Of a stretch of 64,000 nucleotides of DNA, positions 1-8,638 are shown piece by piece (position 1 is the first letter of the stretch; each line of letters begins with the position of its first letter). The stretch is from an uncultured Poribacteria bacterium. GTDB lineage: Bacteria > Poribacteria > WGA-4E > WGA-3G. A program made the translations under genes and the position numbers. The notes below the pieces were generated by a model. That model saw only the letters and a program-made list of their open reading frames with translations, did not search any database and had not been told where the DNA came from. The DNA lies in contig OY282383.1 of assembly GCA_958295855.1 (NCBI GenBank), positions 1,778,481 through 1,842,480 on the forward strand, in the 5' to 3' direction.

Positions 1-348
1 GCACGCGACCTCAACATTTTCGATGGCGCGCCGCATTTCCCCTTTAGCCTCGTCAAGCGTTTTCCCGCATTCCAGCGTAATAGTTTGGGCAATGTCGTCC
101 AGGTTTTCCTCTAAGAGGTTTTTCAGTTTGAAGAGGTATTGAACGCGTTGGATGGGTGGGGTGCGCCGCCATTCATCAAGGGCGGCAGCGGCGGCAGCGG
201 CGGCTTGATGTACCTCATCGCCTGGCGAAAGCGGTACATAGTTGAGGATTTCGCCGGTGGCAGGGTTCGTAACGTCAAGCCGTTCGGCCGCCACAGATTT
301 TTGCCATACGTTATTAATGTAGTTCGGTAACGGGGTTTGTAGGTTCAT
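1..348 (-). CDS. mmsA: methylmalonate-semialdehyde dehydrogenase (CoA-acylating), N-terminal part
   Basis: This is the first 116 codons of a gene that runs off the left edge of the window. The start has a strong AGGAGG site a few bases upstream. The translated N-terminus has the aldehyde dehydrogenase pattern NPATGEIL, then VPLSPGDEV, then [12 protein letters not shown] and [11 protein letters not shown], which is typical of the MmsA branch of the family. MmsA oxidises methylmalonate or malonate semialdehyde to propionyl-CoA or acetyl-CoA, in valine and inositol breakdown. Residues 46-53 form an alanine run encoded by a GCC/GCT repeat. The catalytic cysteine lies outside the window, so the assignment rests on the N-terminal third only. 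Other CoA-acylating aldehyde dehydrogenases are the main alternative. Confidence 0.82.
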   Translation of the reverse strand, partial: MNLQTPLPNYINNVWQKSVAAERLDVTNPATGEILNYVPLSPGDEVHQAAAAAAAALDEWRRTPPIQRVQYLFKLKNLLEENLDDIAQTITLECGKTLDEAKGEMRRAIENVEVAC

Positions 349-455
349 TGGATTTTCCTCCTTTGCAAAGCGGGCTCGGGCAAAACGGAAACCTTCTACA
401 AGGCAAATGTAACGGCACACGGCGCGTGCCTACCACTTTAGCAGGCAGCACAGCA

Positions 456-1910
456 TTAGTTTCGCTGTCCGAAGAGCTCAAGCACCTTCAACTGTTCCAT
501 TGCGGCGACAATCTGCGGATCCTGCTCCAGTTCGTCACGGGGATTCTCTGTAATCCGAGCAATAGCATATTTAATCCCGATATCGCTGAGGACAATCTGC
601 TCCTCGGTCAGCGCGTCAGCCAAGCGTTGGTACTGCCGTAGGAGCTTGACTGCGTGCCGGTCATCCCTCGATGCTCGCTCAGCCGCTTCGAGTTGCGCTA
701 AGACATCATCTCCATTCTCTTCAACGAAGGTTTTGAGTTTCTCATGATTGCGGAGTTTCGCCTGCATCTGCTGTTCAGAACGGCTAAACCCTGCCGATTC
801 GACATCCGGCATGATGCCGATTTTGTCAATATCCGTGCCTTTGGGCGTATAATACCGGGCAAAAGTTAGTTTCACAGCGGTATTTGAGTCGCCGAGTCGA
901 AAAACGCGTTGTACAGAGGCTTTTCCGAAGGTTTTACTGCCCATGATGAGCCCCCGCCCGTGGTCCTTGATAGCCCCCGCGACGATTTCAGAGGCACTCG
1001 CGCTTCCCCCGTTGACGAGGACAATCAGCGGAAAGTTTTCCCTCGGCTTGCCGCTTGCTTTGAAGTTTTCGCGCGGCTCCGTACCCTGACTGTAAACAAC
1101 GAGTTGCCCCGGCTTGAGAAAATCGCTGGCGATATCAACTGCTGAAGTCAGGAGTCCACCTGGGTTTAACCGCAGGTCGAGGATGACACCGCGGATATCG
1201 TGTGCATTGAAGTCCACAAAGGCGTTATCTACGTCGTTCGCTGTAGTCTCAAGAAATGAATTGATTTTGATGTAGCCAACCTTATTTCCGATAATCTCTT
1301 TTTCCACGCTCGGAATGCGAATCACTTCGCGCGTGATGGTAACCTCTATCGGACGACTCTCTTTCGAGCGAATGATGGTAATAGAGACAGACGTGCCGGG
1401 TTCACCCCGCAACTGGTCGACAGCCTCGTCCAAAGTCATCACTGCCGTGGATTCGCCTTCAATGTGGCTGATAATATCGCCGTTTAGTACCCCGGCAAGC
1501 GCAGCCGGGAAGTCCTTGAACGGCGTAATGACAGTGAGCATATCCTCCCGAATCCCAATAGACATGCCGAGCCCACCGTAATTTCCACGGTTCTGGGTGC
1601 GGAATTCAAGATAGTCCGGAATGAATTGGCTGTATGGATCCAAGGCACGGAGCGTCCCCTTGATCGCGCCCTCTATGAGCTCTTTCGAATCCGGATTATC
1701 AAGATGCTTCTGTTGGACATAAGCCAAGACTTCTGCGAAAAGCGCGAGGTGCTCTAGCAGTTTATCATCAGATTCCTCTGTGGTTTCTTCCGATGTGGTT
1801 TCTTCCGAGCCCCACCCGAGTGGCAGAAAAGTCGCCATGAGAAATGTGACGAACAGGATGTGAAAACAGGTTGTTGAAAGCCTGCGTCGGCAGGCAAAAC
1901 GCATTGTCAT
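456..1910 (-). CDS. ctpA: C-terminal processing peptidase, family S41 (CtpA/Prc)
   Basis: A 484-residue exported serine protease. An N-terminal hydrophobic signal (about residues 12-34) is followed by an acidic linker, a PDZ domain (about 108-190, with YGGLGMSIG) and the S41 catalytic core. The Ser-Lys dyad can be placed: the serine in GGSASASE (about residue 305) and the lysine in FGKASVQ (residue 330). Their 25-residue spacing is the same as in plant D1 protease. The family trims or degrades proteins from their C-terminus in the periplasm. The start is set by GGGAG seven bases upstream. It is last in a run with gatC, gatA and a membrane protein on the same strand, so it may be cotranscribed with them. 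Confidence 0.92.
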   Translation of the reverse strand: MTMRFACRRRLSTTCFHILFVTFLMATFLPLGWGSEETTSEETTEESDDKLLEHLALFAEVLAYVQQKHLDNPDSKELIEGAIKGTLRALDPYSQFIPDYLEFRTQNRGNYGGLGMSIGIREDMLTVITPFKDFPAALAGVLNGDIISHIEGESTAVMTLDEAVDQLRGEPGTSVSITIIRSKESRPIEVTITREVIRIPSVEKEIIGNKVGYIKINSFLETTANDVDNAFVDFNAHDIRGVILDLRLNPGGLLTSAVDIASDFLKPGQLVVYSQGTEPRENFKASGKPRENFPLIVLVNGGSASASEIVAGAIKDHGRGLIMGSKTFGKASVQRVFRLGDSNTAVKLTFARYYTPKGTDIDKIGIMPDVESAGFSRSEQQMQAKLRNHEKLKTFVEENGDDVLAQLEAAERASRDDRHAVKLLRQYQRLADALTEEQIVLSDIGIKYAIARITENPRDELEQDPQIVAAMEQLKVLELFGQRN

Positions 1911-1926
1911 TTTTTTCTCCCTTTTT

Positions 1927-1951
1927 GTAATGTAATGTAATGTAATGTAAT
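1927..1951. repeat. short tandem repeat (GTAAT)x5
   Basis: Five perfect copies of the pentamer GTAAT lie between the membrane protein stop and the ctpA start, just upstream of the ctpA ribosome binding site. Slippage here would change leader length but no reading frame. Confidence 0.9.
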
Positions 1952-1988
1952 GAGAATTTCGTAGAAACCCGCGATACGGAGATCGAGG

Positions 1989-2528
1989 CTACGGCACTCT
2001 CGGCAAAAAGTTGCGTAGCCATTGGAAGGCTGGAATACGAAAAGCGATAAAGGCAGCGACTGCACCGTAGAGCAGGTCAATCCATGCCATGCGATGCCGC
2101 ATGAGTTCCCAGACTGAGCTGCCTGCAAACACAGTTTCAGCGATGGGTGTAGCTTGTTCAGGCGATAGGTTTTGCGCCTGAATCAACTGTTCCGTAATTT
2201 GCGCAACTGCATTCCATTGGACATCCAGATATTTCCCGATAAAGATACCGATAACGGCAAAAAGTGCGGCAGCAATAGAGACGACAAATAAGGATACTTT
2301 TTCATCCAGATTGATGACGCGATAACTTGTAAGCAGCATCCCCACTCCAGTGAGCACACCAATGCCGAGCGCAATGAACCCGGCAGTGTTACCGGTCCAC
2401 TGAATATACTTCGCCCAAAGTACGCCGCCTAACATCGCGCCGAGGAGCCCGCCAAGGGGTGCTGTGAAAGTGTTCATAATTTTTCCGACAGATTGCATCA
2501 GAAACCTCTGACGAGATTTACAAGGCAT
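1989..2528 (-). CDS. small integral membrane protein, function unknown
   Basis: A 179-residue protein with about four predicted membrane segments: GGLLGAMLGGVLW and IALGIGVLTGVGML near the N-terminus, VSIAAALFAVIGIFIG in the middle and LLYGAVAAFIAFRI near the end. The Gly-rich first two segments resemble those of many small bacterial membrane proteins of unknown function; I do not recognise a named family. It starts 22 bases after gatA on the same strand. The first ATG has only AGGG nearby. A second ATG at 2477 (MNTFTAPLGG) would remove an unhydrophobic 17-residue lead and is a fair alternative start. Confidence 0.75.
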   Translation of the reverse strand: MPCKSRQRFLMQSVGKIMNTFTAPLGGLLGAMLGGVLWAKYIQWTGNTAGFIALGIGVLTGVGMLLTSYRVINLDEKVSLFVVSIAAALFAVIGIFIGKYLDVQWNAVAQITEQLIQAQNLSPEQATPIAETVFAGSSVWELMRHRMAWIDLLYGAVAAFIAFRIPAFQWLRNFLPRVP

Positions 2529-2549
2529 TCTTAGCCCTATCTTGCCTCC

Positions 2550-4031
2550 TTAATTCTCCACAAGGAATGACGAAAGATCCGGCTTCTGCCGATGGTGCTC
2601 GGTATTCTGCTCAAAGGTGTAGGCAGCGCGCAGTAGCTTCTCCTCTGCAAAAGGCGCGGCGAGGAACTGTAACCCGACAGGGAGGCCGCTCTCTACGAAA
2701 CCACACGGAACAGAAATACCGGGTAACCCTGCGTGGCTCGCAGGTGTCGTCATCACATCGGAAAGATACATCTGCAACGCATCCGCAGTGCGCTCACCGA
2801 TCTTGAACGCCGGAGTCGGCGATGTCGGCGTTGCAATAACGTCAACCTTCTGAAAAGCAGCATCAAAATCGGATTTAATCAGCGTGCGCACCTTCTGCGC
2901 CTTTCGGTAATAGGCATCTTGGTATCCTGCACTCAGTGCAAAGGTGCCGAGCATAATGCGGCGTTTGACTTCCGGTCCGAATCCCTCACTCCGCGTCTTT
3001 TTATACATATTGAGCAGATCTGCCGGGTTTTCGGTGCGGTAACCGTAGCGCACCCCATCGTATCGCGCTAGATTCGCGCTCGCTTCGGCGGGGGCGATAA
3101 TGTAGTACGTAGCGATAGCGTATTCAGTGTGCGGCAGAGATATTTCTTCGACAGTTGCGCCGAGTTGCTCCAACACAGCGATAGCAGCATGCACCCGGTC
3201 GGCAACCTCCGCCTCTAATCCTTGGGCAAAATACTCCTTAGGCACACCGATCTTCAAGCCTTTCGCGTCGTTGATGAGGCTCTGTGTAAAATCCGGTACA
3301 GGCATATCCACAGAGGTGGAGTCCATTGCATCACTTCCACAGATAGCATTGAGCAGCAGCGCGCAGTCGGTAACATCTTTGGAAAAAGGCCCGATCTGGT
3401 CGAGCGAAGAGGCGAATGCAACAAGCCCATAACGGGACACACGCCCATAAGTCGGCTTCATGCCGACGACACCGCAGAGCGCAGCGGGTTGACGAATGGA
3501 GCCGCCGGTATCCGAACCCAGCGAACAGATTGCCGCATCCGCTGATACAACTGCCGCGGAACCCCCGCTCGAACCGCCAGGGATGGTTCCCAGATTCCAC
3601 GGGTTGTGCGTAATCTGGTAGGCTGAATTTTCGGTAGACGAACCCATCGCGAATTCGTCCATATTCGTTTTGCCGAGCATGACTACGCCTTGCTGATGGA
3701 GTTTCGTCATGACAGTTGCATCATACGGTGGTACGAAGTTGCTAAGGATTTTAGAGGCACACGTCGTGCGCACGCCCTTGGTGCATATCACATCTTTAAT
3801 GGCAATGGGGATGCCTGCTAAGGGCGGCATGTCGTTACCCTTTTGGAACCCTGCATCGGCGGCGCGCGCTTGTTCCAAGGCGATGTCTTTAGTAAGCGTC
3901 AGGTAGCCTTTGACATGAGGCTCCACTGCCTCTATGCGAGCATAGACAGATTCTGTTAACGCCACAGCGGTAATTTCGCGCGCTTTGAGTTTTTCGTGTA
4001 GGGCGTGCGCTGTCAAGTTGTAAAGCGACAT
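2550..4031 (-). CDS. gatA: Asp-tRNA(Asn)/Glu-tRNA(Gln) amidotransferase subunit A
   Basis: A 493-residue amidase-signature subunit of the tRNA-dependent amidotransferase. It releases ammonia from glutamine to convert Glu-tRNA(Gln) and Asp-tRNA(Asn) to the correct amidated forms. With the start at MSLYNLTAH, the Ser-cisSer-Lys triad falls at K79 (PIAIKDV), S154 (GGSSGGS) and S178 ([10 protein letters not shown]), the same numbers as in Staphylococcus aureus GatA. This supports that start, which also has AAGGAT about eight bases upstream; an ATG 13 codons earlier has no such support. gatC lies 22 bases upstream on the same strand. gatB is not in this window. Confidence 0.96.
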   Translation of the reverse strand: MSLYNLTAHALHEKLKAREITAVALTESVYARIEAVEPHVKGYLTLTKDIALEQARAADAGFQKGNDMPPLAGIPIAIKDVICTKGVRTTCASKILSNFVPPYDATVMTKLHQQGVVMLGKTNMDEFAMGSSTENSAYQITHNPWNLGTIPGGSSGGSAAVVSADAAICSLGSDTGGSIRQPAALCGVVGMKPTYGRVSRYGLVAFASSLDQIGPFSKDVTDCALLLNAICGSDAMDSTSVDMPVPDFTQSLINDAKGLKIGVPKEYFAQGLEAEVADRVHAAIAVLEQLGATVEEISLPHTEYAIATYYIIAPAEASANLARYDGVRYGYRTENPADLLNMYKKTRSEGFGPEVKRRIMLGTFALSAGYQDAYYRKAQKVRTLIKSDFDAAFQKVDVIATPTSPTPAFKIGERTADALQMYLSDVMTTPASHAGLPGISVPCGFVESGLPVGLQFLAAPFAEEKLLRAAYTFEQNTEHHRQKPDLSSFLVEN

Positions 4032-4053
4032 TTTTCGTATCCTTAAGTGGTTG

Positions 4054-4353
4054 TCAGTTAGCCGTGTCAATTACTCTGGGGACTCCGAAATATCCTGCTT
4101 CCGCTTCCGGGGCATTGGCGAGCACCTCTTCGCGCGGATAGGAGGATTTAACGACATCCGGCTTGGTGACATTTTGGAGTGGGTGGATGTGCGATGTCGG
4201 GGGAACAGCATCTGTCTCCAATTCATTCAACTTCCCGATATAGTCCAAGATTCGGGCAAGCTGCTCGGTGAAGTGCTGCGTCTCTTCGTCGTTAAATTCA
4301 AGGCGGGCCAAGTTTGCAACGTGGCGTACGCCATCTGTGGTGATAGTTGCCAT
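4054..4353 (-). CDS. gatC: Asp-tRNA(Asn)/Glu-tRNA(Gln) amidotransferase subunit C
   Basis: A 99-residue GatC, the small wrapping subunit of the amidotransferase. It has the family pattern [12 protein letters not shown] at the N-terminus, then [16 protein letters not shown] and the proline-rich HIHPLQNV region, and ends in the usual VPRVID-like tail. The start chosen (MATITTDG) has AAAGGATT upstream; seven extra codons are open before it. It is the first gene of the gatC-gatA run. Confidence 0.95.
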   Translation of the reverse strand: MATITTDGVRHVANLARLEFNDEETQHFTEQLARILDYIGKLNELETDAVPPTSHIHPLQNVTKPDVVKSSYPREEVLANAPEAEAGYFGVPRVIDTAN

Positions 4354-4493
4354 ATAATTGGAATCCTTTCTCAAAAACTTGATTTAGACTAATTCTCTCG
4401 GCACCGTCGCGATTCGGAGCTCGCTCCTACCTTCCCCCCATCACTAGCGGTAAACCCCACGGGAGAACGGAATGCCTCTGGAGAACGCACGCG

Positions 4494-6635
4494 TTAAAGT
4501 GGTTGCAGTGGTGTCAACGCGGCAGCAAACCGCTTGGAACCCCCACGTCCAAACCGAACTGTCACGAATGCATTTTCCCCGTACCCACTGATTTTTGTTA
4601 TCTTTCCCCTCCCGAATTTAGGATGGTGCACAAGCTGATCGACGCTGTAATTGAGCGTCTGCTCCTCCACGTGGTAAACAGCTTCCGTTTCACGGAATGG
4701 AGAGCGGTACCGGTCAACGTGCTTGATGAGGTTATCAGGTATTTCGGAAATGAAGCGGGATGGGCTCCGATATTCTGTGTTCCCGTATGTTCGCCGGGAA
4801 CGCGCATGCACGAGAAAGAGCTGTTCCATTGCACGCGTGATTCCGACATAGCAGAGTCGGCGTTCCTCTTCTAATTCTTCCTCACTATCGGTGGAACGTT
4901 GATGCGGTAGGTATCCCTCTTCCAGACCGACGATGAAAACAAACGGAAATTCCAACCCCTTCGCGCTGTGCAAAGTCATCAGCGGCACCATCTCGGTTTT
5001 GTCAGTTTCCATTGTGTCTATATCTGCGGTGAGCGCGACGGTTTCTAAATAATCGGCGAGGGTTGGTGCCGTCTCGTTGTGTTCATATTCGGCGAGGGCA
5101 TTAATCAGTTCCTCAATGTTTTCGACGCGATTCTGCGCCTCTATCGTCTTCTGGCTCTCAAGGTTTTTGAGGTACCCTGTCTGTTCTAAGACATGGTGTA
5201 GTGCTTCAGAAGGCAAGTCATCTCTCTCAAAGTCGCCGAAGATTTTAGCAAAGCGTCGCACTTTTGCCTGAAGGCCGCGGTTAATTTGCGAAATCTCATC
5301 AACGCGTTGAATGGCATCAAAGAACGACACCTCTTCGTTTGCAGCAAAATCGACGATTCGTTGGAGCGTTGTGGCACCGATGCCACGGGCTGGCACGTTG
5401 ATGATGCGTCGGAGGCTCATGGAATCATTGCGATTGCACATCACGCGGAGATAAGCGATCATGTCTTTGATTTCCATCCGGTCATAAAACCCGACTCCAC
5501 CGACGATCTGGTAGGGGATATTGGCGGTTCGGAGTGCCTCCTCAAAAATTCGGGATTGTGCATTGGTGCGGTAAAAGATGGCAAAATCTGAATAATCCAC
5601 CCCTTCGGCATGCCACTCTTCAATTTTCTTGCCGACGTAACCTGCCTCATCGTTTTCGTCAATTGCCTCATAACAGGTGACGAGTTCCCCAATCTCCTTT
5701 TTGGTCCAGAGTTTCTTCGGCTTGCGGGCTTTGTTGTTACGGACGACGTTCCATGCAGCATCCAAGATATTTTGCGTGGAGCGGTAGTTCTGCTCCAAAC
5801 GGAGCACACGGGTGTTCGGATAATCGCTCTCAAAATTGAGTATATTTTTGATGTCAGCACCACGAAAAGCATAGATAGACTGGTCGTCGTCCCCGACAAC
5901 GCAGATATTCTGCCTTTCACCTGTCAGCAATCGCACGAGTTCGTATTGACACTGGTTGGTATCTTGATACTCATCAACCAAGATGTATTCAAACTTATCT
6001 TGATAGTATTCAAGGACATCTGAGTTTTTATTAAAAAGTTCTACCGTAAAGAGGAGCAGATCATCGAAATCCAGGGCGTTATTCTGGCGAAGCGCGTCCT
6101 GATACATCGGGTAAACCTGCGCGATAATGGTTTCAAAGTAGCCATCTGCGCTGTTCGCGTAGGTTGTCGGTTTTATGAAGTCGTTTTTGGCGCGGCTGAT
6201 GTGACTGAGAATGGCGCGCGGGTTGTACTGTTTGTCATTCAATCCAAGTTGCCTGAGTATGTCTCTGACAAGTGTGGCTTGCTCGCCTGTATCATATATA
6301 GTAAAGGCACTGGTATAGTCCAACCGCTCAATATCTCGGCGGAGGATTCGGGCACAGGTTGCGTGGAAGGTTGCCACCCACAGGCTTTTGCTAACGCCCT
6401 CTTCTACCAGTGCATCAAGCCGTTCCTTCATTTCGTTTGCCGCCTTGTTGGTGAACGTCACAGCGAGGATGCGGAAGGGTGAGATACCGTGATGTTTGAG
6501 CAAATAGGCGACGCGGTGCGTAATCACGCGCGTTTTGCCACTCCCCGCACCCGATAAGATGAGCAGCGGGCCCGTGGTGTGCTGGACAGCCTCGCGCTGC
6601 ACATCGTTTAAGGCACTTAATAGATTATCCTTCAA
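4494..6635 (-). CDS. pcrA: ATP-dependent DNA helicase, UvrD/PcrA type
   Basis: A 713-residue superfamily 1A helicase for nucleotide excision repair, mismatch repair and replication-fork maintenance. Visible motifs in order: Q-motif LNDVQREAV, Walker A SGAGSGKT, motif Ia TFTNKAANEMKERL, Walker B DEYQDTNQ, motif III GDDDQSIYAFRGA, motif IV EQNYRST, motif V LHSAKGLEFPFVF and motif VI YVGITRA. The C-terminal part (VDQLVHHPKFGRGKI) is the PcrA-type Tudor-like RNA polymerase-binding tail. The start codon is TTG: GGAGG lies six bases upstream of it and no ATG fits. Its own promoter lies about 40 bases further up. PcrA versus UvrD cannot be separated by sequence alone here. Confidence 0.94.
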   Translation of the reverse strand: MKDNLLSALNDVQREAVQHTTGPLLILSGAGSGKTRVITHRVAYLLKHHGISPFRILAVTFTNKAANEMKERLDALVEEGVSKSLWVATFHATCARILRRDIERLDYTSAFTIYDTGEQATLVRDILRQLGLNDKQYNPRAILSHISRAKNDFIKPTTYANSADGYFETIIAQVYPMYQDALRQNNALDFDDLLLFTVELFNKNSDVLEYYQDKFEYILVDEYQDTNQCQYELVRLLTGERQNICVVGDDDQSIYAFRGADIKNILNFESDYPNTRVLRLEQNYRSTQNILDAAWNVVRNNKARKPKKLWTKKEIGELVTCYEAIDENDEAGYVGKKIEEWHAEGVDYSDFAIFYRTNAQSRIFEEALRTANIPYQIVGGVGFYDRMEIKDMIAYLRVMCNRNDSMSLRRIINVPARGIGATTLQRIVDFAANEEVSFFDAIQRVDEISQINRGLQAKVRRFAKIFGDFERDDLPSEALHHVLEQTGYLKNLESQKTIEAQNRVENIEELINALAEYEHNETAPTLADYLETVALTADIDTMETDKTEMVPLMTLHSAKGLEFPFVFIVGLEEGYLPHQRSTDSEEELEEERRLCYVGITRAMEQLFLVHARSRRTYGNTEYRSPSRFISEIPDNLIKHVDRYRSPFRETEAVYHVEEQTLNYSVDQLVHHPKFGRGKITKISGYGENAFVTVRFGRGGSKRFAAALTPLQPL

Positions 6636-6676
6636 AAGACACCTCCGTGGATATAGGTTAAAATGTACGGTATAAA

Positions 6677-6705
6677 GTATACGCGATTTGGATTAAGTTT
6701 GCAAG
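6677..6705 (-). promoter_or_regulatory. sigma-70 promoter of pcrA
   Basis: On the minus strand, TTGCAA and TATACT are separated by 17 bases, about 45 bases ahead of the TTG start of pcrA. The rest of the 6636-6917 gap holds only AT-rich spacer and a short dispersed motif (AATGCCTCTG at about 6774, also seen near 4471 and 19163). Confidence 0.75.
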
Positions 6706-6917
6706 GGAAAATTTCGGGGGTAAGATCTTCTGAGCTCGGCTTCGCCTTTAAAGCAGGCAGAAACCCGAAAACGAAATGCCTCTGGATTTAATGGAGGTGA
6801 TTGCATCGAGTTTCTGATATATAGAATAGCTCGCACAATGCTGGTGTGTAAACTTCTATATCTACTCTCATACTATTACTCCAAAATAGTTTGAGCACAT
6901 TGTGGTTCCTAGTGCCG

Positions 6918-8378
6918 TTACCGCTCTTCTAATCGGTAGAGGGCTTCTAAAAACTGGTCTATTTCGTTTTTAAATTCGTGTATTGCGTCCTCTGGGTGAG
7001 TGGCATCAGTCAAAATTTCATTTGTCAAGTAGCCAATTATTTCTTCTTCGGATTCATCATCCTGAAAAGCAATCTCATCTCGCCAAAGTTCTATCTCCTC
7101 ACTCCAAAGCGCGATAACTTGCTCCTGAAACTTAATGACCTCATCATAAACCTCATCATAAATCTTTATAGCTCTGTCAAGTTTCTCTTTGACGCGAGCA
7201 AGGACTATAGGTGCGTCCACCAAAACATCCGCTTTAATGCCAGCTAAGAACGCTTTGAGCGTGGGAATATCTTCTTGGGTTAAGAAGACCTCACCTTTCA
7301 ACCGACTATATGCTTCCGATAGGTGTGATTGCGTTTCCAGTTCTAATTTTTCATCAAAGAGCGTATTTAAAGGTGCTGATAAACCTAAAGAGCGTGACGA
7401 AGCATCCCCGGATGCCCTGTCTATATCTAATAGCATGAATCTATTGTCCTTAATTTCAATCCTCACATTATGCGTCTCAAGTGTGAGTAAACACAACTCT
7501 ATGCCTCTTGAAGAGAGTCTTTGAAAAAAACTTTGACGCGTTAGGGATGTTTCTTGTAAAGCATCTTCCTCTTTTTTCCGAGTCTCTCTACGTTTTGCAT
7601 AAATCCGCTCAAGCCGAGTATGTGCTTCTGTATGTCCTTGTTGCACGGCTTTTAAATACCATTTGATGGCTGTCTTAGCGGCTTTGGGAACACCTCTGCC
7701 TTCCTCGTAAATCACGCCTAAGTAATGCTGAGATTCACCATGTCCGCTTTCGGCGAGTGGCTCAAATTTCTTCAATGCTGTGGCGTAGTTACCTTGCAAA
7801 TATGCACGCTTACCATCTTGATAGTTCCACGAACTTTCAGACTTGCTAATAACTTGTGATGTGGCCTTGCTTGAGTGGCTTTTGAGAGTCTCAATCGCTA
7901 TCTGCCTGGCAAGCCCATCCTCAAACCCTTTCTCACTACCCAAGATATATTCAATAAGGTGTAGAAATTGGTCTAGTGAACCAGGGTAGGTTTGGAGGTG
8001 AACAAACATTTTATGAACAGCACCGTTCACAGTGTCCTGGTCTTCTGATTTTAAAAGGGATTCCAAATAGACACAAAACTTATCGTTAAGGCGCTTCAAC
8101 TGTTCAGCAGTTTGCACATCCTGTTGGCCTGTAAACGCTTCAATAATCGTCTGGAGGTTGGTGCTTTCTTCTCTCCCCCTCAAAAAAGCGTGGCAATTCC
8201 CACATAGCGTTATGCCGTTGTCGAGGGCGGTGGCGAATTCAGGGTACTTCTCTAAAGATTTGATGTGGTGTACGTGGAGGTTTTGCTGCACGGTACATAC
8301 CCGACATGTATTTTCATCGCGATGCCTGATTTCTCTCAGCCACCGCTGATATTCTGGCGATTTGCGGAGATGTTGCAT
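6918..8378 (-). CDS. HNH nuclease-Sel1 repeat fusion protein
   Basis: A 486-residue protein with an HNH endonuclease domain at residues 1-75: CRVC, HVHHIKSLEKYP, then LCGNCH. These give two CxxC-type zinc ligand pairs and the HxxH core. A helical stretch follows, then about two Sel1/TPR-like repeats (about 185-262), for example YATALKKFEPLAESGHGESQ and AIKWYLKAVQQGHTEA. The remaining half is helical and acidic with no recognised domain. HNH domains cut DNA; Sel1 repeats bind proteins. The combination suggests a nuclease regulated by a partner, possibly in defence, but that is inference. The start has no clear ribosome binding site. It sits between pcrA and a broken gene. Confidence 0.8.
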   Translation of the reverse strand: MQHLRKSPEYQRWLREIRHRDENTCRVCTVQQNLHVHHIKSLEKYPEFATALDNGITLCGNCHAFLRGREESTNLQTIIEAFTGQQDVQTAEQLKRLNDKFCVYLESLLKSEDQDTVNGAVHKMFVHLQTYPGSLDQFLHLIEYILGSEKGFEDGLARQIAIETLKSHSSKATSQVISKSESSWNYQDGKRAYLQGNYATALKKFEPLAESGHGESQHYLGVIYEEGRGVPKAAKTAIKWYLKAVQQGHTEAHTRLERIYAKRRETRKKEEDALQETSLTRQSFFQRLSSRGIELCLLTLETHNVRIEIKDNRFMLLDIDRASGDASSRSLGLSAPLNTLFDEKLELETQSHLSEAYSRLKGEVFLTQEDIPTLKAFLAGIKADVLVDAPIVLARVKEKLDRAIKIYDEVYDEVIKFQEQVIALWSEEIELWRDEIAFQDDESEEEIIGYLTNEILTDATHPEDAIHEFKNEIDQFLEALYRLEER

Positions 8379-8392
8379 GGGAATTTCTCACT

Positions 8393-8638
8393 CAATGGGA
8401 ACTTGCCTGTTTACGCGAATCAACGATTCGGAGAAGATGATTTGCCAAAATTATCATTTCGGCAGCCTCTTCCGCATCAACGGGAACTTCTTGATGACTC
8501 CCAGGATTTTTGTAAGAGCCAATCGCGCCTGCCTCTCTGCTGTCTGTTGACTTGAGTCGGTTAGATTACCAATGTCAGTCTCAACGTTAAATGCTTTACG
8601 CATCAAGGAAACCCCAAGATCTGTTTCGGCATAACTCC
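8393..8638 (-). pseudogene. decayed C-terminal fragment of a Hypoth_ymh (TIGR02391)-like protein
   Basis: Directly after the uvrA stop, one frame reads [17 protein letters not shown] followed by [10 protein letters not shown] second frame then takes over with [15 protein letters not shown] and [19 protein letters not shown] before a stop. Joined, these match the pattern I recall for the C-terminal part of the Hypoth_ymh/TIGR02391 family (GaiG..KNP.sH...A.e.l.la..Ll..vD). That family is often seen in defence regions. The fragment has no start of its own, lacks the N-terminal two thirds, and is broken by a small deletion and frameshift near 8500. The family assignment is from memory. Confidence 0.55.
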
